DNA of 14,687 bases from Armatimonadota bacterium (GTDB taxonomy: Bacteria; Armatimonadota; JAAZEB01): contig DUUU01000376.1 in NCBI GenBank assembly GCA_012841485.1, positions 1-14,687 on the forward strand. Direction: 5' to 3'. Position numbers and translations under genes: made by a program. Shown piece after piece: positions 7,749 through 14,687 of the stretch. The notes below the pieces were generated by a model. The model saw nothing but the letters and a program-made list of their open reading frames with translations. It made no database searches and was not told the origin of the DNA. Within the stretch, counting starts at the first letter, position 1. The number at the start of each line of letters is the position of its first letter.

Positions 7749-8278
7749 TCCGCGCATCCGGGATGTTGCAATCCCTCGTAGAAGGAGATAGCTACAGGGC
7801 CTTGCCGGACACCGGGTTGAGCCGCAACAGGGGCCATCATGCGGGAAGTCGACGGTGCTCAGTTGTCGGTGGCTCCAGACACCGTTCGGCTGGCGACATC
7901 CGTGCATTAGGCATTTGTGACCGGATACCGGTCTTTCCAGCGCCCGCAGGGAGAATTACAGGGCCGCGATGGCGTCTCATGGCAATCCGTGTCGTGTGTG
8001 TCCACATCTTCACGATCCGGGGCAACTCATCGAGAGACCCTCGCTGTGATGCGAAAGGACTATCGCTCTATTCATGACCGCTGGGCTCCCCCATCGCCCG
8101 GTCGTGGTGCTGTGCCCGCATGGAGAACAGGCCGGTTGCGGCGTCGCTCATGTGCTTCAGCGCGCCCGCGAAACCGTGCGCGTTGCCGGTCCGGGTGTTC
8201 CACGGCGCGCCAAGCGTGTTCTATTCCGACCATCCCCGCTCACCGTCCGGGTGGCCGGTATCCGTGCGCCCGTGCAGG

Positions 8279-8761
8279 CTATTGAACTGCGGACCGGATC
8301 ACCTCGAGCGCACCGTCCAAGTCGAGCGCGTTGTGCGCGAAGAGCCGCGTCTGTAGCTCTTCTGAGAGATAGCCGTCGTACTTCTCGCGTGTCTTTATCG
8401 GGAAGGCGGCCGCGAGCTCCATAGCCGTCGGGTGCGAGGTCAGGAGCCCGGCCAGCGCGGCCCGCACTTCGCCAGGCTGCGCTTTCTCGAAGGTCAGCGT
8501 GAACTCGTCTTCGCGCACCTCGAGCCCGGCCGCGTCCCGGCACAGCGCGGCCAGGGTGCGCTGGATGCGGCTGCCTGTCCAGGGGAACCACACCGTGTGG
8601 CGGCCGGTTGCCACGAAAGCCTGCTCCGACAGGCGGCACTCCCTGGCGACTGCGCGCGCCTGGCCCACCATCTGCGTCGGGCGCAGGCACGCGAAGATCG
8701 CGATGATTGCCATTGCTAACAGGAGTTGGATCAAGGTGAAGCCGGTATGCTTTCGCTTCAT
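8279..8761 (-). CDS. Prepilin-type leader joined to a helicase C-terminus-like region
   Basis: The 160-residue product starts MKRKHTG, then FTLIQLLLAMAIIAIFA. This is a type IV prepilin/pseudopilin leader with predicted cleavage between Gly7 and Phe8. The +5 position of the mature protein is Gln instead of the near-invariant Glu. The remainder does not look like a pilin. VWFPWTGSRIQRTLAAL (57-73), DEFTLTF (85-91), REKYDGYLSEELQ (125-137) and LDLDGALEVI (146-155) resemble, from memory, the C-terminal region of Lhr-type DEAD/DEAH helicases. There is no helicase core, so this would be a fragment or a captured domain. The start is the first Met that opens the leader; longer starts would run through the tRNA gene. 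GAGAGAGGG lies upstream as a weak ribosome-binding site. I rate the pilin leader as sure and the helicase resemblance as probable. Confidence 0.7.
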   Translation of the reverse strand: MKRKHTGFTLIQLLLAMAIIAIFACLRPTQMVGQARAVARECRLSEQAFVATGRHTVWFPWTGSRIQRTLAALCRDAAGLEVREDEFTLTFEKAQPGEVRAALAGLLTSHPTAMELAAAFPIKTREKYDGYLSEELQTRLFAHNALDLDGALEVIRSAVQ

Positions 8762-8888
8762 GCCAGGCGCCCTCTCTCGAGCATCCCCGTATTGTGCCAG
8801 TCGCGCTGCCGGATTATCCCACAAAGCCGTTCTGATGTGCAGTCTCACGAAGAAGCCCGGGAAGAGGCAACAGGAGGGGGATGATGCA

Positions 8889-8945
8889 CAAATGGCGCAG
8901 AGCATCACAGGTAACCTGTGCTCATCTGCGCCATCTATGGATAAC
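8889..8945. repeat. Dispersed dyad repeat, copy C, complete palindrome beside tRNA
   Basis: Both arms are present head to head: AATGGCGCAG...CACAGGT (8891-8912), a single A at 8913, then ACCTGTG...CTGCGCCAT (8914-8934) continuing to GGATAAC. The inner 7 bp are perfectly paired and the outer GGCGCAGA pairs with TCTGCGCC, with a 4-nt mismatched zone between them. The right arm matches copy B at 25 of 32 positions. The element ends 13 bp from the 3' end of the tRNA-Thr gene and may help end its transcript, or may have inserted there. Confidence 0.75.
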
Positions 8946-8958
8946 GGTTGGAAATCCG

Positions 8959-9034
8959 TGGAGCCGACGAAGGGAGTCGAACCCTTGACCCGCGCATTAC
9001 GAATGCGCTGCTCTGGCCACTGAGCTACGTCGGC
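8959..9034 (-). tRNA. trnT: tRNA-Thr (anticodon CGT)
   Basis: On the minus strand the cloverleaf is complete: acceptor GCCGACG/CGTCGGC, D-arm GCTC/GAGC, and anticodon arm GCGCA-TTCGTAA-TGCGC with anticodon CGT (plus-strand positions 8999-9001). A 5-nt variable loop and the T-arm AAGGG-TTCGACT-CCCTT follow. The discriminator is U and CCA is encoded in the DNA (8959-8961). Total length is 76 nt including CCA. It decodes the threonine codon ACG, which suits a GC-rich genome. Confidence 0.97.
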
Positions 9035-9054
9035 ATCGCACTCCAAGCAAGCAG

Positions 9055-9083
9055 ATTATAGCATCCTACCGAGATCGTGTCAA
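9055..9083 (-). promoter_or_regulatory. Consensus sigma-70 promoter of tRNA-Thr
   Basis: On the minus strand TTGACA (9078-9083) is followed by exactly 17 nt and then TATAAT (9055-9060), a perfect match to the housekeeping consensus. Transcription should start near 9048, about 14 nt before the mature tRNA 5' end. Confidence 0.93.
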
Positions 9084-9089
9084 GATCGA

Positions 9090-9112
9090 TTCCGCGGCTT
9101 TTCTCCACGGAA
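9090..9112 (-). terminator. Possible terminator hairpin of zinc-ribbon/coiled-coil operon
   Basis: On the minus strand TTCCGTGG pairs with CCGCGGAA (one G-U) around a 7-nt A-rich loop. It lies 79 bp after the stop of the coiled-coil gene and just before the tRNA promoter, a sensible place to isolate the two units. No U-tract follows, so the assignment is tentative. Confidence 0.35.
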
Positions 9113-9191
9113 CGGGCAGGCCGGAGGTGCCGTCCCCAACGCTTGCCCAGGGATACCGCGCGCCCGCATCCTCTAGCCAGTGGCTTCCTGC

Positions 9192-9629
9192 TCAGAGATT
9201 CTTGCCAGTGGAAGGCCGGACCTCGCGCTCCTCTTCATCGCTCAGGTCATCGCCCGTTGTCGGCCCGGCCGCCGGCTCCTCATCGATGCCCAGCTCTTCT
9301 TCCTCGATCACCGCTTCCTTGCCGCTCTTCCCACGCAACTCCTCGATCTGGGCGCGCTTTTCGGCAATCTGCGAGTCGATCTCCGCGACATCGGCACACA
9401 GCGCCAGGAGGGCCGCGTTCTTTACCAGGCCCTTTCCATGCAGGTCATAGACCTTGCGCCCCATCTCCTGAAAGATGCCACCCTTGCGCGCGTTGAGGGC
9501 GCCAATGTCCAGGCTCAACCGCGCCGTCTTGGCAGTCACGTCGAGCGTCTCGCCCAGACGCTCGAAGACAGTGCGAACGACCTCTCCGGGGCGCTGTCCC
9601 TGTTCTTCCGGCCTCTCTTCGTCAGCCAT
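9192..9629 (-). CDS. Small coiled-coil protein with acidic tail, function unknown
   Basis: The 145-residue cytoplasmic protein has no signal peptide or membrane segment. A charged N-terminus (1-15) is followed by an amphipathic helical region. That region includes TAKTARLSLDIGALNARKG (32-50) and the short motif IFQEMGRKVYDLH (52-64). A predicted coiled coil follows at about 76-100 (EIDSQIAEKRAQIEEL), then a strongly acidic, probably disordered tail (108-135). I do not recognise a named family, though small helical proteins with a GRKVYEL-like motif encoded beside zinc-ribbon proteins are familiar in style. The ATG is preceded by GGAGGG at about 5 nt. It lies 33 bp after the zinc-ribbon/TPR gene and is probably co-transcribed with it, which suggests a shared complex. 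Confidence 0.8.
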   Translation of the reverse strand: MADEERPEEQGQRPGEVVRTVFERLGETLDVTAKTARLSLDIGALNARKGGIFQEMGRKVYDLHGKGLVKNAALLALCADVAEIDSQIAEKRAQIEELRGKSGKEAVIEEEELGIDEEPAAGPTTGDDLSDEEEREVRPSTGKNL

Positions 9630-9662
9630 CTTTCCCTCCGCGATCTGCCGCCCGCCACGGGC

Positions 9663-10295
9663 TCAAATGCTCTCCATCGCGTCGCGCGCTTCCTCCGCTT
9701 CCGCGGAATCTGGAGCCAGCTCCACCACGCGACGCCACACATTCATCGCATCCTGCGGGCGCTCCATCTCCTGGTAGGTGTAGCCCAGCTGTAGGTAAGC
9801 GCCCGCGTTGTCGGGATCCAGGCGCAGCGCCTCGAGAAACTCCGAGACGGCGCGCTCGTACTCGCCCATCTCGCTCAGGGCGACGGCCAGATTCGTGCGG
9901 TAAACGGGATGCGTGGGCACCAGGGAGACCGCGGCGCTGAACTCGCGCACCGCCTCTCCGAACTCATCGTTCTCATACAGCTCGGAGCCCCGGGAGTTGT
10001 GCTCCTCGGCGCGCTCGCTGATCACAGACGCCAGCCCCTCCTCCTCGGTGGGGAGGGTGCCGCCCTCCTGCTCTCTCATCGGCTCGGCGGCAGCGAAGAG
10101 CACGGCCCGCGCTTCACGGTGCGTGCCGCAGTTGGCGCAGAAAGCCCAATCCTTCTCCAGCGGCGCGCGGCAGGCGCTGCAGACCTCCTGCAGTCGCTCG
10201 CCACACGTTGGGCAGAAGTGGAAGTCGCGCCGCGTAGGACGACGACAGCGCGGGCAGACTTCAGGCGAGTCTTCCCCGGTGCGAACCACACCCAT
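9663..10295 (-). CDS. Double zinc-ribbon and TPR protein
   Basis: From the chosen start the protein has 210 residues. Two zinc ribbons open it: Cys14-x2-Cys17 with Cys28-x2-Cys31, and Cys39-x2-Cys42 with Cys53-x2-Cys56. A linker rich in Glu (about 72-95) leads to three tetratricopeptide repeats at about 97-130, 131-164 and 165-198; motifs such as GEYERAVSEFLEALRLDPDN are typical. Zinc ribbons plus TPRs suggest a cytoplasmic scaffold or adaptor; no catalytic motif is present. The ATG at 10295 sits 8 nt from a perfect AGGAGG. A TTG two codons upstream (10301) would leave only 2 nt to that site and is rejected. It is the first gene of a two-gene operon and is served by the promoter at 10373-10402. 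Confidence 0.88.
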   Translation of the reverse strand: MGVVRTGEDSPEVCPRCRRPTRRDFHFCPTCGERLQEVCSACRAPLEKDWAFCANCGTHREARAVLFAAAEPMREQEGGTLPTEEEGLASVISERAEEHNSRGSELYENDEFGEAVREFSAAVSLVPTHPVYRTNLAVALSEMGEYERAVSEFLEALRLDPDNAGAYLQLGYTYQEMERPQDAMNVWRRVVELAPDSAEAEEARDAMESI

Positions 10296-10372
10296 CAGCA
10301 ATGCCTCCTAATCCGAGCGGGAGACAAACGACTGCTCCCCCAACGCATCCGCTCCTCTTGCGAACGCGTCTC

Positions 10373-10402
10373 ATTATACGTTGGGAGAGGGTTTAGTGTC
10401 AA
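10373..10402 (-). promoter_or_regulatory. Sigma-70 promoter of zinc-ribbon/TPR operon
   Basis: On the minus strand TTGACA (10397-10402), an 18-nt spacer and TATAAT (10373-10378). Expected transcription start is near 10366, giving a leader of about 70 nt. The leader begins near GAGAC and carries GTCTC about 50 nt later, so it could fold, but I see no known riboswitch. Confidence 0.88.
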
Positions 10403-10490
10403 CGAAATGGATCTCTTCCGGGGGCTTCCGCGATGACCGCGCGGTAGCTCCTCTCCCCTGGGGCCGGCGCGGGGAAATCAGCAGTACTAC

Positions 10491-10583
10491 GGATGAAGGG
10501 ACGGACATGGATGGAGAGGGTGCGCACGCCCGGAGTTCGGTGCCCCATTCGGGGGACCACCACGCGGCAGCTCTCCTTCATCC
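10491..10583. other. Intergenic region with nested inverted repeats (candidate structured RNA)
   Basis: GGATGAAGG (10491-10499) is inverted as CCTTCATCC (10575-10583). Inside it GGAGAG (10513-10518) is inverted as CTCTCC (10571-10576), directly abutting the outer right arm. The centre carries GGT-G-CCCC, loop ATTC, GGGG-G-ACC (10540-10558). Pairing the outer 7 bp and the GGAGAG stem together would make one long stacked helix with a bulge of about 15 nt on one side. It lies in the 433-bp gap between the pilin gene and the zinc-ribbon operon and fits no protein. Strand is undecided; no promoter for it was seen. Confidence 0.4.
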
Positions 10584-10686
10584 GAGGGGTCGTCGCGGGA
10601 CAAGAGGGTAGGGACGAGGCTATGGGTTAGGCGAGTCGCCGGCAGCGATGCGGCGGATGGGGGAAGCGCGCGCACCCACAAGACAT

Positions 10687-10713
10687 GCAGCGCGGGCCGA
10701 ACACCCGCGCTGC
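10687..10713 (-). terminator. Terminator-like hairpin after the pilin gene
   Basis: GCAGCGCGGG (10687-10696) pairs perfectly with CCCGCGCTGC (10704-10713) around a 7-nt loop, 15 bp beyond the stop codon of the pilin-like gene on the minus strand. The stem is strong but only a U-poor tail follows, as with the other hairpins in this window. Confidence 0.65.
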
Positions 10714-10728
10714 CTGACATCTCTCACC

Positions 10729-11379
10729 TTACCACTGCTTGTAGTGAGGCTTGTCGTTACCGCCGTTCCACAGCTTCTCGGGCTTGATCCACTTGGCGTG
10801 GCCGTCCGCGAAGGCGATGTTCACGCCATCCGAATGCCGGCCATACGGCGCGTTCACTCCCCACTGAACACCCGCGGTGGCCGTACCCGGCGTCTTGCAG
10901 AAGTTGGCGCCGAAGAGACTCGTGCCTTGGCTCGGCGCGTAATACCATCCGGAGCCAAACTGGTCGTCGCCCAGGACCACGAGCTCCGATGGCTCCTCCA
11001 CCCTCGACAGCGTCACCGCCAGGCCAAGGCACAAGTTGTAGCCGTAACCGACGGCATAGCCTGGCAACGAGGGGCACTGGAAGATCTTGGCGTTCTTCAC
11101 GTACGGCTCTAACAGGTAGGTGGGCTGCGAGCTGAGCGGATACCAGCAGATCGTGGGCGTTCCACCAGGCTCCTGACGGCGGATGAAGAACATCTCGTCG
11201 TAGTCCTGCAGGTACATGGTGACGCCAATCGCCAGTTGCTTCACGTTGGACATGCAGGAGCTCTTGCGCGCGTTTTCACGGGCACGCGCGAATACCGGAA
11301 ACAGGATTGCTGCCAGTATAGCAATGATTGCTATGACGACAAGCAGCTCGATAAGGGTAAAGCCGGATCGCTGCTTCAT
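10729..11379 (-). CDS. Type II pseudopilin-like protein with H-X9-DG C-terminus
   Basis: The 216-residue protein begins MKQRSG and then [19 protein letters not shown], a prepilin N-methylation site cleaved between Gly6 and Phe7, with the conserved +5 Glu (Glu11). [19 protein letters not shown] (27-45) is the characteristic continuation in the DUF1559-like and related pilins abundant in Armatimonadota, Planctomycetes and Verrucomicrobia. The C-terminal half contains His182, nine residues, then Asp192-Gly193, the H-X9-DG motif of prepilin-type processing-associated proteins. It would be processed by a prepilin peptidase and anchored by its N-terminal helix in the inner membrane or a pseudopilus. 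GAAGGAGAG precedes the ATG by about 6 nt. It is a single-gene unit with its own promoter and terminator. Confidence 0.93.
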   Translation of the reverse strand: MKQRSGFTLIELLVVIAIIAILAAILFPVFARARENARKSSCMSNVKQLAIGVTMYLQDYDEMFFIRRQEPGGTPTICWYPLSSQPTYLLEPYVKNAKIFQCPSLPGYAVGYGYNLCLGLAVTLSRVEEPSELVVLGDDQFGSGWYYAPSQGTSLFGANFCKTPGTATAGVQWGVNAPYGRHSDGVNIAFADGHAKWIKPEKLWNGGNDKPHYKQW

Positions 11380-11438
11380 TCGGGACTCTCCTTCGGTCTT
11401 GGTGGAACCAGGGGCCGATTGCCTCAGGCTATGGAGGT

Positions 11439-11467
11439 ATTATAGCAAGAGCCTACGCTGCCGTCAA
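11439..11467 (-). promoter_or_regulatory. Sigma-70 promoter of pilin-like gene
   Basis: On the minus strand TTGACG (11462-11467), a 17-nt spacer and TATAAT (11439-11444). Expected start is near 11432, giving a leader of about 53 nt before the ATG at 11379. Confidence 0.88.
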
Positions 11468-11543
11468 TGCCGCCACAGCACGGCAACCTCGCGCACAGCC
11501 AGGGGCATGCCCAGGCCCAGGTCGCATGGCATGCGGCAATTGC

Positions 11544-12230
11544 CTACCGGGGATAGCGTCCGGTGGCGCGAATCACCACGCTCTCCCCTTCGACGCGGGT
11601 TTCCACCACCCGAAGGATCACCGGAATCCGGGAGAGATCCACCAGGGGGTTGATCGCGTCGGAAAGCCGGGCGACCACTCCGCCGGGCAGAGTCACCCCT
11701 GCAGCGCGCACCCGATCGATGTCGTAGCGCACGCGCGCGCCCTCTCCGAGGAGGCGGCCCGCGACGTCGATGCGCACGCCCGGCGGAATCTCCAACCCGG
11801 CGATCTCCGGCCGTGCCTGCACACCGGCGCGGTCGGGCGGTTCGAGATCCACGGTCACATCTCGCAGGGTGCGCTGCGCCTCCAGAAAGGCAGCAAGGTC
11901 CGCCGCCTGCACCCGTGCGATCAGCTCGGCGCTCTCCACGCGCTCGAGCTGGCCGCGCTCCGCGTTATAGGTGACGCCGTTCAGTTCGACTGCGGCGTGA
12001 TCGAGCACGGGCGAGCCGTCGGGGCGAACTCGCCGGCCGGTGGCGTTCACGCGCTCCGCGCCGCGCGTGCCCTGCAACCCCTGAATATCCACGTCGTAAC
12101 TCGCGGCCGGGCCAACCAGGCGCGGTAACTCCCTCTGAATGGCCTGCTCAACCTGGCGCTCGCCAGGGGTACACCCGGTGGCGATCAGGATGTTGCCAAG
12201 AAGAAAGATGAGGATCTGGCGAGAGCCCAT
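11544..12230 (-). CDS. DUF2993/LmeA-like lipid-binding putative lipoprotein
   Basis: The 228-residue protein has a hydrophobic N-terminus ending IATGC, with Cys20 as a plausible lipidation site. The -3 residue is Ala17 rather than Leu, so the lipobox is not ideal. The rest fits the DUF2993 family: a VEQAIQREL helix, VELNGVTYN (81-89), SAELIARVQAADLAAFL (100-116), a sandwich of beta strands, and near the end LSDAINPLVDLSRIPVILRV (189-208), the most recognisable family segment. Family members such as mycobacterial LmeA bind phospholipid and act in the cell envelope; the role here is inferred only at that level. GGGAGGAGG sits 5 nt before the ATG. The gene is divergent from groES, and no clear promoter of its own was found. 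Confidence 0.85.
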   Translation of the reverse strand: MGSRQILIFLLGNILIATGCTPGERQVEQAIQRELPRLVGPAASYDVDIQGLQGTRGAERVNATGRRVRPDGSPVLDHAAVELNGVTYNAERGQLERVESAELIARVQAADLAAFLEAQRTLRDVTVDLEPPDRAGVQARPEIAGLEIPPGVRIDVAGRLLGEGARVRYDIDRVRAAGVTLPGGVVARLSDAINPLVDLSRIPVILRVVETRVEGESVVIRATGRYPR

Positions 12231-12474
12231 GCTGGCCTCCTCCCGTGAAAGCCCCCGGCGCCATCCCGGCAGACGTTACCCATTCGGGCAAATCCTGAAA
12301 CGTCCGCGCTACGCGCCATTGCAGCTAGACGGCGCGGGCGCCCCGGAGCGCTATCGCCCCCGGGCGCCAGAGTGGCCGGCGTCCCTTCTCCGGCTTGCTG
12401 GGCGCGCGGGCGGGCACTATGACGCCTGACCGTCGGCCCTCACCGAGAGGCGCTGTTGATCCGTGCAACGCCCC
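12231..12474. other. GC-rich intergenic region upstream of groES promoter
   Basis: No gene is visible. The only notable structure is a GC-rich hairpin, GGCGCCCCGG (12337-12346) with CCGGGCGCC (12360-12368), one base bulged. The promoter of the DUF2993 gene should lie near the left edge, but I could not identify a convincing -35/-10 pair. Confidence 0.5.
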
Positions 12475-12503
12475 TTGACAAAGCCTTTCCCTTTCGGTAA
12501 AAT
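12475..12503 (+). promoter_or_regulatory. Sigma-70 promoter of groES-groEL
   Basis: TTGACA (12475-12480), a 17-nt spacer and TAAAAT (12498-12503). Expected start is near 12510, so the CIRCE element lies at the very beginning of the transcript, leaving a leader of about 140 nt before the groES ATG. Confidence 0.92.
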
Positions 12504-12513
12504 AGCGGCGACA

Positions 12514-12540
12514 TTAGCACTCGCCCCCCGTGAGTGCTAA
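12514..12540. promoter_or_regulatory. CIRCE operator (HrcA binding site)
   Basis: TTAGCACTC (12514-12522), nine bases, GAGTGCTAA (12532-12540) is an exact match to the CIRCE consensus. It extends one further base pair on each side (A at 12513, T at 12541). In known systems the repressor HrcA binds here and is released on heat shock, itself depending on GroEL for activity. hrcA is not in this window. Confidence 0.97.
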
Positions 12541-12651
12541 TCTGAGCCCCGAGTGGACGGGGCCGACAGGGCCACTCCGATTCCCGCCGCGTGCAGGCGG
12601 CGAGCGGATCAGGCTCAACCAGGTTTCTCAGGAAGGGAGGTGTACTCTCAA

Positions 12652-12936
12652 ATGCTTCGACCTCTGCGTGACCGTGTGGTCATCAAGCCCTCCGAGCAGG
12701 AGGAGAAGACGGCGGGTGGCATCTTGCTGCCGGATACCGCCAAGAAGAAGCCCCAGGAAGGGGAAGTTGTCGCCGTGGGCAGCGGCAAGGTACTGGAAGA
12801 CGGAACGCGCACCCCGATGAACGTGAAGGTAGGGGATCGTGTGGTCTACTCCAAGTACGCTGGCACGGAGGTTCGCGTCGGCGATGAGGAGTACCTCGTG
12901 ATTGACGAAGACTCCATCTACGCGATCAAGGAGTGA
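12652..12936 (+). CDS. groES: Co-chaperonin GroES (Cpn10)
   Basis: The 94-residue protein is full length. It opens [13 protein letters not shown], has the mobile loop that docks on GroEL at about 15-33 ([16 protein letters not shown]) and ends [10 protein letters not shown]. It forms the heptameric lid on GroEL in the cytoplasm. The start at 12652 is preceded by AGGGAGGTG about 10 nt upstream. The frame is open further up to 12553, but that part overlaps the leader just after CIRCE and is unlike GroES. First gene of the groESL operon, under HrcA/CIRCE control. Confidence 0.97.
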   Translation: MLRPLRDRVVIKPSEQEEKTAGGILLPDTAKKKPQEGEVVAVGSGKVLEDGTRTPMNVKVGDRVVYSKYAGTEVRVGDEEYLVIDEDSIYAIKE

Positions 12937-12973
12937 TGGGACACCCCCAACGATACCCTCAGGGAGGTTTTGA

Positions 12974-14602
<1,629 letters not shown>

Positions 14603-14616
14603 CGAGGACGAACGCC

Positions 14617-14639
14617 GGCGATATCAGCCGGAGATCGCC
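14617..14639 (+). terminator. Possible hairpin after groEL
   Basis: GGCGAT (14617-14622) pairs with ATCGCC (14634-14639) around an 11-nt loop. CGAA (14609-14612) and TTCG (14641-14644) can extend the stem imperfectly. It begins 14 bp after the groEL stop codon and may contribute to termination. No U-tract follows. Confidence 0.35.
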
Positions 14640-14669
14640 CTTCGTTGCGGTAACCGCGCTTGTGGGCCG

Positions 14670-14687
14670 GGGCGGCCATGGCCGCCC
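14670..14687. repeat. 18-bp perfect palindrome at the window edge
   Basis: GGGCGGCCATGGCCGCCC is a perfect 18-bp palindrome with no spacer, 67 bp after the groEL stop. The window ends exactly at its last base, so whether it continues as a longer inverted repeat or a terminator with a U-run cannot be seen. Confidence 0.5.

Larger units (their letters stand above)
7305..8278. other. Gene-free 974-bp region with repeats and palindromes
   Basis: I see no convincing protein gene here. The open frames on both strands are short, overlap each other, lack good ribosome-binding sites and show no recognisable family. The left part holds inverted copies of a dispersed dyad repeat (7314-7447), a cluster of AATATGTCGA half-sites (7582-7646) and a perfect hairpin (7723-7748). 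About 7440-7680 is visibly richer in A/T than its neighbours. From about 7760 to 8278 nothing stands out except a short hairpin, GACCGG-ATA-CCGGTC at 7919-7933 followed by TTT. The region could be a decayed gene, an insertion hotspot or the seat of a noncoding RNA; the sequence does not decide. Confidence 0.7.

Noticed and set aside
7422..7907. 161-codon open frame on the minus strand in the gene-free region
   Set aside because: It runs through dyad repeat copy B and the AATATGTCGA palindromes, lacks a ribosome-binding site and matches nothing I know. Its tail reading PHGTIIRKWRK comes from the repeat.
7919..7933. GACCGG-ATA-CCGGTC hairpin followed by TTT considered as an intrinsic terminator
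   Set aside because: The 6-bp stem with three T's is too short and weak, and there is no gene upstream on the plus strand that needs it.
8279..9046. Longer version of the chimeric pilin gene starting at 9046
   Set aside because: It would translate through the whole tRNA-Thr gene and the palindromic repeat. The prepilin leader has to be N-terminal, which fixes the start at 8761.
10399..10581. Small minus-strand frame starting inside the structured region
   Set aside because: The start overlaps the inverted repeat arm and the frame runs into the zinc-ribbon promoter. The sequence shows no protein-like features.
11523..11535. CGCATG-G-CATGCG palindrome between the lipoprotein and pilin genes
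   Set aside because: It is short, has a one-base centre that cannot form a hairpin loop, and has no partner copy. It is kept only as a coincidence.
12553..12651. Upstream extension of groES
   Set aside because: It lies in the leader just after CIRCE, is rich in Arg and Ala, and has no counterpart in GroES. The ATG at 12652 has the good ribosome-binding site.

Overview
The window comes from a GC-rich bacterium, most likely a member of Armatimonadota or a related soil/freshwater lineage. The best evidence is a type II pseudopilin-like protein with the [15 protein letters not shown]-terminus and a C-terminal H-X9-DG motif. A PEP-CTERM sorted protein, a very large secreted heparinase-II/III-like lyase and an HrcA/CIRCE-controlled groES-groEL operon fit the same picture. 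The taxonomic assignment is inference from protein style, not from a marker-gene comparison. Promoters found ahead of four units (tRNA, zinc-ribbon operon, pilin, groESL) are all close to the sigma-70 consensus (TTGACA/G, 17-18 nt, TATAAT/TAAAAT).

Layout. 57-941 (+) encodes an exported PEP-CTERM protein. It converges on the 1435-residue secreted heparinase-like protein at 1010-5317 (-), with a very strong shared terminator hairpin between them. Divergent from the lyase is a two-gene unit: a TIM-barrel sugar-phosphate isomerase/epimerase (5547-6377) and a D-hexose-6-phosphate mutarotase-like protein (6414-7304). Together these suggest a polysaccharide/sugar utilisation neighbourhood: depolymerisation outside the cytoplasm and interconversion of sugars inside.

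7305-8278 is almost 1 kb with no convincing gene. It holds copies of a dispersed intergenic dyad repeat, an unusual cluster of four AATATGTCGA half-sites in a locally AT-richer stretch, and a perfect 10-bp hairpin. Next to it (8279-8761, -) is an odd short protein. It begins with a prepilin-type leader whose +5 Glu is replaced by Gln, and its remainder resembles the C-terminus of Lhr-type DEAD/DEAH helicases. A third copy of the dyad repeat sits between this gene and a tRNA-Thr(CGT) with encoded CCA and a perfect consensus promoter.

9192-10295 (-) is a two-gene operon of a double-zinc-ribbon/TPR protein and a coiled-coil acidic-tailed protein. A potentially structured, gene-free stretch lies at 10491-10583. 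Next come the pilin-like protein (10729-11379, -) and a DUF2993/LmeA-like putative lipoprotein (11544-12230, -). The window ends with the groES-groEL operon (12652-14602, +), whose promoter and CIRCE operator are fully visible, followed by hairpin sequences at the edge.

I found no CRISPR array, transposase, phage gene or recognisable defence system. The best candidates for something undescribed are the AATATGTCGA cluster, the pilin-leader/helicase-tail chimera, the dispersed dyad repeat family and the structured region upstream of the zinc-ribbon operon.
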